Shown one piece after another: positions 23,222 to 31,685 of a stretch of 37,472 nt of DNA (the first letter of the stretch is position 1; the number at the start of each line of letters is the position of its first letter). Below the pieces are notes generated by a model. That model was not told the origin of the DNA. It ran no database searches and saw only the letters and a program-made list of their open reading frames with translations. Made by a program: the position numbers and the translations under genes. The stretch covers positions 1 through 37,472 of the forward strand of contig RAYO01000038.1 in the NCBI GenBank assembly GCA_003612335.1, given 5' to 3'. Origin of the DNA: a bacterium 1xD42-67. Lineage in GTDB: Bacteria > Bacillota > Clostridia > Oscillospirales > Oscillospiraceae.

Positions 23222-24373
23222 TCATCGATCTGTTCGGAACTGTGTCCCCCTCAGGAACACGGTCTCCACCTCGTTCTCCTCATCCAGGACCACCAGGTCC
23301 GCATCCTTCCCGTCCGTGATGGAGCCCTTCCGGTCGAAGACGCCGATGAGCCGGGCGGGATTCTCGGTCAGCAGGGGGACCAGGTCCTCCAGCGGCCGGC
23401 CGGTCCAGGCCAGCAGGTCACGCAGGGCGGCGTCCTGGGTCAGGGTGCTCCCGGCCCGGGTGCCGTCGGAGGCCAGCTTGGCATCCCCCTCCTCCACCAC
23501 CACCTCGTTGACCCCCAGATGATATCTCCCGTCAGGCAGGCCGGCGGCCATGATGGAATCGGTGACCGCGACCACCCGCTCCAGCCCCTTGACCTTCAGG
23601 AGCAGGCGCACGATCCCTGGATGGAGGTGCCGGCCGTCGCAGATGGCCTCGCAGTACACATCGCTCTCCAGCACAGCCCCCAGGATCGCGGGCCGGTGCT
23701 GGTGGAGCAGCTGCATCGCGTTGAAGGTGTGGGTGGCGGCAGCAGCTCCGGCGGAAACGGCCGCCATCGCGGTGTCATAGTCCGCCCCGGAGTGGCCGAT
23801 GGCGGTGACGATCCCCAGCTCCTTGGCCACGGGGATCAGATCCAGAACGCCCTCCACCTCCGGCGAGACGGTGAGGTATCGGATACCTCCCTCCGCCCGC
23901 TCCTGATAGGCCCGCAGCAGGGCCGGGTCGCCCCGGCGCAGCAGGTGCTCCGGCATAGCGCCCTTATAGGCGGAGGCCAGGAAGGGCCCCTCCAGATGGA
24001 TCCCCAGCAGCTCCGCCCCGCCGGGCCTGCCCCGCCGGTATGCGCTGCACTGGTCGATGCACCACCCGGTCTGCTCCTCGGTATCCGTCAGGATGGAACA
24101 CAGCCAGGAGGTGGTGCCGTTCCCGGCAAAGAACCGTCCGATCCTGTCCAGATCCTCCGGCGCGGCGCCGTTCACGTCCACTCCCACCGCGCCGTGGGTG
24201 TGGATATCGATGAAGCCGGGGAGGATCTTTTTCCCTGCGGCGTCATAGATCTGGCCGGACACGGGGGCGTCCGGGGGCAGGACGCGCAGCCTGCCCCCCT
24301 CCATCGCCACCGTCTTCCGCTGGAACTCATGGTCAAGATAGACTTGACCGCCAGTCAGATAGTATATACCCAT
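23222..24373 (-). CDS. nagA: N-acetylglucosamine-6-phosphate deacetylase
   Basis: A cytoplasmic metal-dependent deacetylase of about 383 residues that converts GlcNAc-6-phosphate to glucosamine-6-phosphate and acetate. The amidohydrolase metal motif IDIHTHG is near residue 56. The Glu of HLEGPF, the His in IGHSGADY and the Asp in VTDSIMAAGLPDG complete the active site typical of NagA. I start it at ATG 24373 because TAGGAG stands 6-7 nt upstream; another ATG at 24379 abuts that Shine-Dalgarno. It lies between nagB (28 bp upstream) and the ROK regulator (23 bp downstream). The product feeds NagB directly. Confidence 0.95.
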   Translation of the reverse strand: MGIYYLTGGQVYLDHEFQRKTVAMEGGRLRVLPPDAPVSGQIYDAAGKKILPGFIDIHTHGAVGVDVNGAAPEDLDRIGRFFAGNGTTSWLCSILTDTEEQTGWCIDQCSAYRRGRPGGAELLGIHLEGPFLASAYKGAMPEHLLRRGDPALLRAYQERAEGGIRYLTVSPEVEGVLDLIPVAKELGIVTAIGHSGADYDTAMAAVSAGAAAATHTFNAMQLLHQHRPAILGAVLESDVYCEAICDGRHLHPGIVRLLLKVKGLERVVAVTDSIMAAGLPDGRYHLGVNEVVVEEGDAKLASDGTRAGSTLTQDAALRDLLAWTGRPLEDLVPLLTENPARLIGVFDRKGSITDGKDADLVVLDEENEVETVFLRGTQFRTDR

Positions 24374-24401
24374 TTCCATCTCCTATCAAGTAGGATCTGC
24401 G

Positions 24402-25226
24402 TCATCCCGGCAGCTGGGCGACGGCCTCTGTGATCCTCAGCAGGGCGTCCGGGTGCTCCTGGAGCAGGGTGACGGGGAAGTGGGCGGACACCTCTCCATA
24501 GGCCGCGTGGCGCACCACCGCGCGGTGCCAGTCCCGGAAGCAGCCCAGCCGCACCTTCCTGGTGCTGCAGATCTCCCTCATGCCGATGGTGACGCACCAG
24601 CGGGGCATGTCGTCCACTGCCCCGTTCAGGTCGCCGATGGCGTTGGCCGTCCGGGTCTCCCGGGAGATCTGCAGCACCCGGGTGGGCAGGGCCCGGAACT
24701 GGTCGGGCGTCAGCTCGTCCTGAGCCTCGTTGAATGCCACATGGCCGTTGATCCCGATCCCGCCGAAGCAGATATCCACGCCCCCCAGCTCCTGGATGGT
24801 CCGCCACATGTGCTCTGGGTCCTTAGGGTCGGGGAAGATGCGCTGGGCCTCGGGCATGATCAGGGCGGGATCGATCTTGGAGTAGACCGCCCGGTCCATA
24901 AAGCCCCGGAAGCTGAGGGGATGGCCCTTGTCCACCCACTCCTTCCCGTCGGTGAGATATTCGTCCATGTTGAGGAACCACACATCCTTCAGGCTGATCC
25001 CCTTCGTGTTCACCAGCTCGACAAAATAGGGATACTGGCCCACCGGGCCCACCGGACAGATGAATACGGTCCGCTCCCCCAGGGCGTTCTTCCGCTGGAT
25101 CTCCTCCGCCATCTCCTGGGCGATCGTGTGGAACACCGCCGCATCGTCCTCCATGACGGTGATGGGCAGCCTGGGCGCGGCCAGGAGCTGCTCCTTGCTG
25201 TAATAGTAGTAGTCGTGACGCATCAT
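24402..25226 (-). CDS. nagB: Glucosamine-6-phosphate deaminase-like protein
   Basis: About 274 residues. NagB turns glucosamine-6-phosphate into fructose-6-phosphate and ammonia. The segment FGGIGINGHVAFNEA matches the catalytic loop of the family (GIGxDGHIAFNEP in most), with Asn for the usual Asp. The phosphate-binding part reads CPVGPVGQYP rather than the canonical LATGxTP, and the N-terminus is also distinct, so the substrate may differ. I start at ATG 25226 (MMRHDYYYY) behind AGAGGGG. The open frame to 25391 runs back through a terminator. A hairpin GGCTCCC/GGGAGCC (25241-25258) lies just before the Shine-Dalgarno. No clear promoter is visible in 25227-25389. Confidence 0.88.
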   Translation of the reverse strand: MMRHDYYYYSKEQLLAAPRLPITVMEDDAAVFHTIAQEMAEEIQRKNALGERTVFICPVGPVGQYPYFVELVNTKGISLKDVWFLNMDEYLTDGKEWVDKGHPLSFRGFMDRAVYSKIDPALIMPEAQRIFPDPKDPEHMWRTIQELGGVDICFGGIGINGHVAFNEAQDELTPDQFRALPTRVLQISRETRTANAIGDLNGAVDDMPRWCVTIGMREICSTRKVRLGCFRDWHRAVVRHAAYGEVSAHFPVTLLQEHPDALLRITEAVAQLPG

Positions 25227-25389
25227 ATTCCCCTCTTTCAGGCTCCCGCTGGGGAGCCGGTCTATTTTCCCCTGACCTCCGCCTGCCCAAACAGGGCTGG
25301 GGCCCAGGCCGGCCCCAGGGGGCGGGCCCGATCCCTGGAGCAAAGATCCCTGCCGCAGACAGGACGGATCTCCATCCCACGCTGTCTTC

Positions 25390-25428
25390 AAAAATGGACC
25401 CGATGGAACGCCGCTCCACCGGGTCCAT
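25390..25428 (-). terminator. Terminator between the ABC transporter and nagB
   Basis: On the minus strand a 14-bp stem with one mismatch (ATGGACCCGGTGGA with TCCATCGGGTCCAT, 7-nt loop) is followed by a TTTTTG run. It ends the aldolase-to-binding-protein unit and leaves nagB to a separate start or to read-through. Confidence 0.88.
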
Positions 25429-25461
25429 CCCGTATCTTTCGCGGGGATGAGCCGCTTTTCC

Positions 25462-26529
25462 TTACTGGACCGCCTCTTCGATCACGTCGAACAGGACGAA
25501 CTGAGACACATCCTCCACGACCTCCTCGGGCTTCAGGGTCTCGGCTTGGACGAAATCGTTCTGCATGTTCTCATAATAGCCCTTGATGGTGCCGTCGCTG
25601 GCACCAGTCTTGATGTCGTCCAAGTTGAACCAATGGGCGTCGCCCACCTGGGCCAGCTGAGATTCCACGTTGCTCTTGATCTGATCGGCGCACAGCTTGG
25701 CCACAGCGTCATAGTTCTCGGGCTTGGAGCCCCAGTCCATGCCCTTGTACAGGGCGCGGGAGAAGCGGACCAACACGTCGTGGTTCTCCTCGGCGTACTT
25801 GGGCAGGCAGATCCAGCTGGAGATATTGGTGGAGCCGTCGGAGAACTCGATCTCCTTCGCGCCCTCGACCTGCTCCAGGATCTGGCCGGAGTAGGGGTTC
25901 CAGCACACAGCGGCGTCCACGCTGCCAGACACCATAGCGGGCACCATGTTGTCGATGCTCATGTCGTAGCCGTCCACATCGTCCCGGGTCAGGCCGGCCA
26001 CCTTCAGGGCATTGTCGAAGGTGGTCTCGGAGGTGGAGCCGGAGTTGAAGGCGATGGTCTTGCCCCTCAGATCCTCCATCTTCTCGATCCCGCTGTTGGG
26101 GTGGATCACGATCTTATCGGTGGTGTGGACCGAGCTGGGGGCAAAGATGACGGCGTTGCCCAGCACGCACAGACGGTGGGCGCCCTTGCCGATGTAGGCC
26201 AGGTCGATCTTGCCGCTCTCCATAGCCGCGATCTCAGAGGGGCCGTCCGGGAACTCGTTGAGCACCACGGTGATCCCCTCCTCAGCGAAGAAGCCCTGGC
26301 TGTCAGCGGAGAGCACGCCCCAGAGGGAGGCATAGTTGGGCATGTAAGCCAGGTTCAGGGTGATCGGTTCGGGACCGGCAGGCTCCTGGGTCCCGGAGGC
26401 GCCGCCCTGGCTGGAGCCGCCGGAGGGAGGGGGAACGTTGGTGCCGCTCTTGTCGCCGCCGGAGTTGCCGCAGGCGGCCAGAGCCATCACCATGGCGGCG
26501 GCCAGCAGCAGCGAGGTAAGTTTTTTCAT
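25462..26529 (-). CDS. NitT/TauT-type ABC transporter substrate-binding lipoprotein
   Basis: A 355-residue lipoprotein. The signal peptide ends in a lipobox LAAC with the lipid-carrying Cys20, followed by a Gly/Ser/Pro-rich linker. The body is a periplasmic-binding fold of the NMT1/SsuA/TauA family (LNLAYMPNYASLWGVL, GKIDLAYIG, GSTSETTFDNALK, DAAVCWNPY). Family ligands include sulfonates, nitrate, taurine and thiamine-pyrimidine precursors. The sequence does not settle the ligand. It is the last gene of the unit and follows the ATPase gene by 68 bp. AAGGAGG stands 7 nt before the ATG, fitting a higher synthesis rate. Confidence 0.9.
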   Translation of the reverse strand: MKKLTSLLLAAAMVMALAACGNSGGDKSGTNVPPPSGGSSQGGASGTQEPAGPEPITLNLAYMPNYASLWGVLSADSQGFFAEEGITVVLNEFPDGPSEIAAMESGKIDLAYIGKGAHRLCVLGNAVIFAPSSVHTTDKIVIHPNSGIEKMEDLRGKTIAFNSGSTSETTFDNALKVAGLTRDDVDGYDMSIDNMVPAMVSGSVDAAVCWNPYSGQILEQVEGAKEIEFSDGSTNISSWICLPKYAEENHDVLVRFSRALYKGMDWGSKPENYDAVAKLCADQIKSNVESQLAQVGDAHWFNLDDIKTGASDGTIKGYYENMQNDFVQAETLKPEEVVEDVSQFVLFDVIEEAVQ

Positions 26530-26597
26530 TTCAGTTTCCTCCTTGATGTTTTGTTGATCGTCTGCCTGTATCTTCGCCGCTCACGCGGTCAGGCACT

Positions 26598-27368
26598 TTA
26601 CTTCCGGACCTCCAGATACTCCTGATAGACCTCGTTCCAGATCTGGGCCTTCAGCTCCATGAAGCGGGCGTCGCTCTTGGTGGCCTGGTCCCGGGGGTAT
26701 GGGATGTCGATATCCACGATCCGTTTGATCCGGCCGGGCCGGGCGGACATGATCACCACCCGCTGGGCCAGCAGGACGGCCTCGTCCACGTCGTGGGTGA
26801 TGAAGAAACAGGTCTTCTTCTCCTCCTCCCAGGTCTTGAGCAGCTCGGTCTGGAGCTGGGCCCGGGTCTGGGCGTCCAGGGCGCCGAAGGGCTCATCCAT
26901 CAGGAGGACCTCCGGGTCGTTGGCATAGGCCCGGGCGATGGCCACCCGCTGCTTCATGCCGCCGGACAGTTCCTTGGGGAAGGAGCCCTCAAAGTCCTCC
27001 AGGCCCACCATCCGGATGTATTTCCGGGCGATCTCCATACATTCCGCCTTGGGCAGGCGCTTCATCTGGGGGCCGAACATGACGTTCTGGAGCACCGTCT
27101 GCCAGGGGAACAGGGCGTACTGCTGGAAGACCACCCCACGCTTCACGTCGGTGCCGTGGATCGCCTCGCCGTCCAGACAGCATTCGCCGCTGCTGGCCTC
27201 ATGGAGGCCGGCCAGGATGTTCAGCAGCGTAGACTTGCCGCAGCCGGAGGGACCGACGACGCAGACGAACTCGTTCTCCATGATATCCAGGTCGACGCCG
27301 TTGAGGGCCACTGTGGTGCCGTGGTCGCCGCGGTACTCCTTTTTGACGGCCTTGATCTGGATCTTCAC
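26598..27368 (-). CDS. NitT/TauT-type ABC transporter ATP-binding protein
   Basis: About 256 residues. Walker A is GPSGCGKST, the signature is LSGGMKQR and Walker B is VLLMDEPFGALD; the H-loop reads FFITHDVDEAV. These match the SsuB/TauB/NrtD group that energises uptake of nitrate- or sulfonate-type substrates. I place the start at GTG 27368, which overlaps the permease stop (GTGA) and has AGGAGAAG upstream. An earlier GTG at 27389 gives the longer frame. It is translated with the permease gene ahead of it and the lipoprotein gene behind it. Confidence 0.95.
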   Translation of the reverse strand: MKIQIKAVKKEYRGDHGTTVALNGVDLDIMENEFVCVVGPSGCGKSTLLNILAGLHEASSGECCLDGEAIHGTDVKRGVVFQQYALFPWQTVLQNVMFGPQMKRLPKAECMEIARKYIRMVGLEDFEGSFPKELSGGMKQRVAIARAYANDPEVLLMDEPFGALDAQTRAQLQTELLKTWEEEKKTCFFITHDVDEAVLLAQRVVIMSARPGRIKRIVDIDIPYPRDQATKSDARFMELKAQIWNEVYQEYLEVRK

Positions 27369-28153
27369 CCTTCTCTCTTCTCCTGCCACGAGGTCAGCCT
27401 CCTTTCGATGAAGTCTACGAAGATGTTCAGCAGTGTGCCGATGATCCCGATGATGATGATATAGCCCAGCATGGCGTTGCTCTCAAAGGTGGTGGACAGG
27501 GTGCGGATCCGCATCCCCAGTCCGGCCCGGGCGCCGGTGGATTCGGCAGCCAGCAGGGTGGTCAGCGCTGCGCTCAGGCCCAGCCGCACGGCGGTGAGGA
27601 TGAAGGGCATGGTGGCGGGCAGGGTGATGCGGAAGAAGATATCCACATCGTTGGCGCCCAGTACCCGGGCGGCCTTGACCAGCGTGTTGTCGATGTTTCG
27701 GATCCCGTGATAGATGGTGATGCACATGGTCATGAAGGTGCAGATCCAGATCAGCACCACAGAGGGGGTGCGGCCGATCCCCAGGATGATGACCACCAGC
27801 GGGGAGTAGGCCAGGGCGGGGATGTTGCGGACGAAATTGATCCAGGGCTCGATGATCTTGCGCACAGGGGCATACCAGGCCATGAGGAAGGCCATCGGCA
27901 GGGCGGTGAGGAATCCCAGCCCGAAGCCCATCACCACCGAGATCATACTGCTGACGAAGTCGCCCCACAGGGCCTTCCGCTCCACCATGGTCGCCAGGCC
28001 CTTGAGGACCTCCGGCGCGAAGGGGAAGCCGCGGCCGGTCTTCTCCCCGATGGAGAGCAGATACCACACCGCCAGAGCCACCAAAAGGGAGATCAGCAGC
28101 CAGACCTTGTCGCTGATCGCGGCTCTCTTCCTGATCTTTGTTTCGCTGCTCAT
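27365..28153 (-). CDS. NitT/TauT-type ABC transporter permease
   Basis: A 262-residue inner-membrane permease with about six hydrophobic helices. The EAA-type motif is seen as AARVLGANDVDIFFRITLPA near residue 175. This belongs to the SsuC/TauC group. The N-terminus has a short basic cytoplasmic start (MSSETKIRKR). The start is backed by GAAGGTG and lies 36 bp after the LarA-family gene, so transporter and enzymes appear to form one unit. Confidence 0.94.
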   Translation of the reverse strand: MSSETKIRKRAAISDKVWLLISLLVALAVWYLLSIGEKTGRGFPFAPEVLKGLATMVERKALWGDFVSSMISVVMGFGLGFLTALPMAFLMAWYAPVRKIIEPWINFVRNIPALAYSPLVVIILGIGRTPSVVLIWICTFMTMCITIYHGIRNIDNTLVKAARVLGANDVDIFFRITLPATMPFILTAVRLGLSAALTTLLAAESTGARAGLGMRIRTLSTTFESNAMLGYIIIIGIIGTLLNIFVDFIERRLTSWQEKREG

Positions 28154-28189
28154 AAGACACCTTCTTTATCTCGTTTTCAGTCTCGCCTG

Positions 28190-29665
28190 TCAGTCCTGCC
28201 GGCCGTTGGTGCCGTCATAGGGCTGGTCCTTCATGCACAGATGGACCGCGCTCACTTTGAAGGTCTTGGGCAGGGCCAGGACCGCCGGATCCGGTCCCAC
28301 GAATTTCTTCTTCGCGTCCGCCAGGGCCTCCTCGAAGGTGGCCCGGGTCTTGAGCCCCATCCCTCGGGCGATCCCCGGCTCCTGGGCCCCCACGATGTAG
28401 ATGGCGGCGGTCTCCATCTCCGCGATGTGGCCGCAGGACATCATGGAAAAGCCGTGGAAGGGGTGGAAGGCGTTGCAGTAGCGGTATTTGCGGATGTACT
28501 CCTCATTGGTGGCGAAATATTCCCCATACCGGTCCATATCTGGCAGGATATCCATATAGTCGTGCTGGAACAGCTCATACAGCTCCCGCAGATAGGGCCA
28601 CCGCTCGTCATGGAACCAGCCGTTGCAGATGGAGGAGCAGATGATCACGCAGTTGTCCTTCATCACCCGCTTGTGGCGGATCACCTGGGCGGACAGGGCC
28701 TGCATCATCTGGATGGGGTTGGTGCCCATGCCGTCGCCGTAGTGGAAGGACTGGGGCATCCCGAAGACCATCACATCGTATTTTTTCTCCGCCCAGGGGA
28801 CATAGGTGCGTCGATCCGCCGTCTTCCAGGATACGGGCATCATCTCCTTGGCATAGCCGGAGAAGACGGCGATCTGCCGGGAATAGGTGTCCAGCACCGC
28901 GTCGCAGCAGAAGAAGGGGTGGCCCATCTTCTCCTCCATCCACATGCCGATCTCGTCGAACTTGGTGCGCATCAGGTTCTTGCCGGACACGGGGGTGAAG
29001 TCGGTCCGGTGCATCACCTTCGGCACATGGTGGCTGGCGATGGACCGCCAGTGGGTGATCCCGGTGGCGCAGTGCTTATAGCCGCCGGAGTACCCCCCAT
29101 AGGGGTTGCCCTGAGTGTGGCCGATCAGGATCGGGATGTCACACTCGAAGACATACCTGTTCATCAGCACCGGGTCCCCCCGCCGGGTGGTCCCCAGGTC
29201 CACCATGTGGTCGGGATCCTCGCTGTCGTGGCTGGTGAGCTGGCCGGTGCAGTAGAATTCATCGAAGAGCTCCTCCCCCAGGATCTGCTTCATCTCCGGC
29301 ACTGTGGCCCGGGGGTGCAGACCGTTGGAGATCAGCAGGAGGACGTCTTCCTTCGCCACTCCCGCCCCATACAGCTCATCCAGACAGGCCCGGATGGACA
29401 CCTTCCGGTGGCTGGTGGCCTGACAGCCGCCCTTAACGATATCGGGGATGACGAAGACCACCTTCTTGCCCGGACCGGCCAGCTCCCGCAGGGGAGGCAT
29501 CCCGATAGGGGCCCGGATGCTCTCCAGGGTGGCGGCATACAGGCTGTCCCAGTCCTGCGGCAGACAGGGCGGGTCAGCCACTGTCTCGCCGGGGATGAAC
29601 ACATCAGTGCTGTTGGGCAGGTCCGCATCCATCAGGCCGTGCCCATATTCAAATCCCAGTTTCAT
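28190..29665 (-). CDS. LarA-family nickel-pincer racemase/epimerase (DUF2088)
   Basis: A 491-residue protein, longer than lactate racemase (about 425). The family's catalytic residues are visible: His117 in NGLHPRATVPE, His183 in GHTQGNPYGGY, Lys197 in SGGYKHC (the covalent attachment point of the NPN cofactor in LarA) and His212/213 in ASHHVP. LarA relatives racemise or epimerise 2-hydroxy acids (lactate, malate, 2-hydroxyglutarate) or D-gluconate at C2. The acceptor is not predictable from this alone. The larB/C/E genes that make the cofactor are not in the window. AAGGAGGG precedes the ATG. It lies between a TIM homologue (12 bp) and the transporter. Confidence 0.88.
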   Translation of the reverse strand: MKLGFEYGHGLMDADLPNSTDVFIPGETVADPPCLPQDWDSLYAATLESIRAPIGMPPLRELAGPGKKVVFVIPDIVKGGCQATSHRKVSIRACLDELYGAGVAKEDVLLLISNGLHPRATVPEMKQILGEELFDEFYCTGQLTSHDSEDPDHMVDLGTTRRGDPVLMNRYVFECDIPILIGHTQGNPYGGYSGGYKHCATGITHWRSIASHHVPKVMHRTDFTPVSGKNLMRTKFDEIGMWMEEKMGHPFFCCDAVLDTYSRQIAVFSGYAKEMMPVSWKTADRRTYVPWAEKKYDVMVFGMPQSFHYGDGMGTNPIQMMQALSAQVIRHKRVMKDNCVIICSSICNGWFHDERWPYLRELYELFQHDYMDILPDMDRYGEYFATNEEYIRKYRYCNAFHPFHGFSMMSCGHIAEMETAAIYIVGAQEPGIARGMGLKTRATFEEALADAKKKFVGPDPAVLALPKTFKVSAVHLCMKDQPYDGTNGRQD

Positions 29666-29677
29666 TCATACCCTCCT

Positions 29678-30514
29678 TCATGCTCCAAGATATAGCCGGA
29701 TGATCTCCAGATATTCCTCGGGATAGAAGCCGATCTCCCCCTGGAACCGGGTGAGGGCGATCAGCCCGCCGTCGATCTCCTCGATAGAGGCCAGCATCGC
29801 GGCGTTGTCCGCCTTCAGTCCCCCGCCGTAGACCACGTCCATCCCACCTGTGCGCTCCTTCACGAAACGGGCGATCTTGGTGATATAGTCCTTGTCCGCC
29901 GGGGTCTTGCCCGGCCCGATGGACCACACCGGCTCATAGCCGATGACCACTCTGCTCCGGTCCGTCCCCTCCAGGCCCACATCCAGCTGCTGGCCCAGGA
30001 CCTTCTCCCACTCCGGCTGCTCCTCGCTGGTCTCGCCGATGCAGTAGAGGACGGTCAGCCCCGCCTTTTGGGCGCACCGGATCTCCTGGTTCAGCAGGCG
30101 GTCCACGGCGGACATATCCTTCGCCCCCGCCTCGGCCAAGATCCCCTTCTTATCATTGCGCTCCTCGCAGTGGCCGATCAGGGTGGAGGTGCAGCCCATG
30201 GCCTTCACGATGGAGGCAGGCCGGTTGGTGGTGAAGGCCCCGAAATTGCCCCCCACCGCCGTGTCCATCCGGTAGACCCCCTGGCTGCCCAGCTGGACCG
30301 GACCGGTTGGGTCGAGGGCGGAGACCGCACCGATCAGGTGGGCTTCCGGCAGGTACTGGACGAACTCCACCTGGGCCGGGTCATACCCCTTCAGCGCCTC
30401 CTGGGTGCCTCTGACCACGGCGGCCCCCCAGTCCTTGACCGGGGCCAGCCGGTTGACCCCTCCCAGCTCCACGGGCACATCGAACCGCTTCAGATTCAAA
30501 TAGATATGTTTCAT
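29678..30514 (-). CDS. Divergent triosephosphate isomerase homologue
   Basis: A 278-residue TIM-barrel protein, longer than standard TpiA (about 250). The catalytic Asn7/Lys9 (LNLKRFD), His115 (GHCEERN), Glu194 (YEPVW) and flexible loop GPGKTP are retained. However, the C-terminal phosphate-binding strand, normally GALVGGASL, reads GGLIALTRFQGE. The preceding loop is YGGGLKADN in place of YGGSV. Those sites hold the substrate phosphate in TpiA, so the substrate is probably another phosphorylated ketose/aldose, as in the TIM relatives acting on tetrulose phosphates. The start is backed by GTGAGGAGAGC, 7 bp after the phosphofructokinase stop. Confidence 0.85.
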   Translation of the reverse strand: MKHIYLNLKRFDVPVELGGVNRLAPVKDWGAAVVRGTQEALKGYDPAQVEFVQYLPEAHLIGAVSALDPTGPVQLGSQGVYRMDTAVGGNFGAFTTNRPASIVKAMGCTSTLIGHCEERNDKKGILAEAGAKDMSAVDRLLNQEIRCAQKAGLTVLYCIGETSEEQPEWEKVLGQQLDVGLEGTDRSRVVIGYEPVWSIGPGKTPADKDYITKIARFVKERTGGMDVVYGGGLKADNAAMLASIEEIDGGLIALTRFQGEIGFYPEEYLEIIRLYLGA

Positions 30515-30521
30515 GCTCTCC

Positions 30522-31685
30522 TCACCCTCTCAACAGCGCATATTCCGGGAAGTCCCCGCCCATCAGGGGCAGGGCGTAGTCGAAGAACGCGTCTCCGATC
30601 CCGTTCCCGTCCGCGATCCACTCCAGGGGGAACTTCTTCTCCACGTTGGCCACCTCCGCCAGAGGCGCCAGGAAGAGGCTGCTCTGATAGACCGGAGCCC
30701 GCTCCGCCGCGATGGCCACCATCGAGCCGCTCTCCCCCTTCAGGGCCGATTCCAGGGCGAATCTGCCCACGGCATAGGCCTCCTCCCGGTCTGGGACGGA
30801 GACATAGGGGATGCTGGCCCGGCCCAGGAGCCCCGGCTTCTCCGCCCGGGACTTCAGGCCCAGCTTCTGGACGATCTGGTCGGTGACATGCTGGGCAGTG
30901 CCGCCTGGGACCTTGTGCCCGAAGCCGTCCACGATCCCGGTGTCCGCCAGAGGCTCGCCGTCCAGGCCGTAGATCCCCTCGCTGACGGTGACCAGCAGGC
31001 CCTTCCCCTTGGCGTAGCACCTCTCGATATCGGCCAGCATCTTATCCTCATCCACCGGGAGCTCCGGCAGATAGGTGAGCACCTGACAATCGGTCAGCCG
31101 TCCGGCCATGGCGCTGGCGGCGGTGACCCAGCCGGCGTTGCGGCCCATCAGCTCCAGCACCACCACATGGATGGGCAGGGCGGAGGCGTCCAGGGCCAGC
31201 TCCGCGGCGCTCAGCGCCGCATATCGGGCGGCGGAGCCGAAGCCGGGGCAGTGGTCGGTGAGGTCCAGATCGTTGTCCATGGTCTTGGGGATCCCGATCA
31301 CCCGAAGGTCCAGGCCCTCCTTCCTCGCCAGCTCGTCCACCTTGTTGCAGGTGTCCATAGAGTCGTTGCCGCCGTTGTAGAAGAAGCAGTCGATCTCGAA
31401 CTTCCTCAGGGTCTCCAGCACGGTGGGGAAGTCCGCATCGGTGAGCTTCCGGCGGCAGGAGCCGATGGCAGAGGCGGGGGTGCGGCTCAGCTTGGAGATC
31501 GTGGAGGCGGGCACGTCCGTCAAGTCGATCAGGTCCCCAGCCAGGATGCCCTCCGCCCCAAACCGGGCGGCGTAGATCTTATCCACCTGGCCCGAGGCCC
31601 GGGCCGCCTCCACCACCCCCTGGAGGGAGCAGTTGATCACCGCCGTGGGCCCGCCGCCGTGGGCGACAAGGATGTTCTTTCCCAT
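30522..31685 (-). CDS. Phosphofructokinase, PPi-dependent type
   Basis: A 387-residue enzyme of the group A PFK family. The segment HGGGPTAVINCSLQGV replaces the ATP-type GGDAPGMN. The signature GGNDSMDTC carries an Asp where ATP enzymes have Gly. PKTMDNDL carries the Lys typical of PPi-dependent forms. GRNAGWVTAAS is the sugar-contact region. The expected reaction is fructose-6-P plus PPi to fructose-1,6-bisphosphate; sedoheptulose-7-P is a frequent second substrate. ATG 31685 shares a base with the TGA of the aldolase gene (TGATG). The open frame continues to 31922 through the aldolase, so that extension is spurious. Confidence 0.9.
   Translation of the reverse strand: MGKNILVAHGGGPTAVINCSLQGVVEAARASGQVDKIYAARFGAEGILAGDLIDLTDVPASTISKLSRTPASAIGSCRRKLTDADFPTVLETLRKFEIDCFFYNGGNDSMDTCNKVDELARKEGLDLRVIGIPKTMDNDLDLTDHCPGFGSAARYAALSAAELALDASALPIHVVVLELMGRNAGWVTAASAMAGRLTDCQVLTYLPELPVDEDKMLADIERCYAKGKGLLVTVSEGIYGLDGEPLADTGIVDGFGHKVPGGTAQHVTDQIVQKLGLKSRAEKPGLLGRASIPYVSVPDREEAYAVGRFALESALKGESGSMVAIAAERAPVYQSSLFLAPLAEVANVEKKFPLEWIADGNGIGDAFFDYALPLMGGDFPEYALLRG

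Noticed and set aside
25227..25391. N-terminal extension of the nagB frame
   Set aside because: It lies between the terminator and the real Shine-Dalgarno, with a Gly/Pro-rich, unlikely composition.
21173..29665. Firm assignment of the island to sulfoquinovose or taurine breakdown
   Set aside because: A TauE-type exporter and TauABC-like importer hint at sulfonates, but no recognised sulfoglycolysis or sulfite-lyase enzyme is present, so I left the substrate open.
27707..29695. A 662-codon plus-strand open frame opposite the permease and LarA-family genes
   Set aside because: It is antisense to recognised genes with conserved motifs, and its composition is that of a GC-driven shadow frame.
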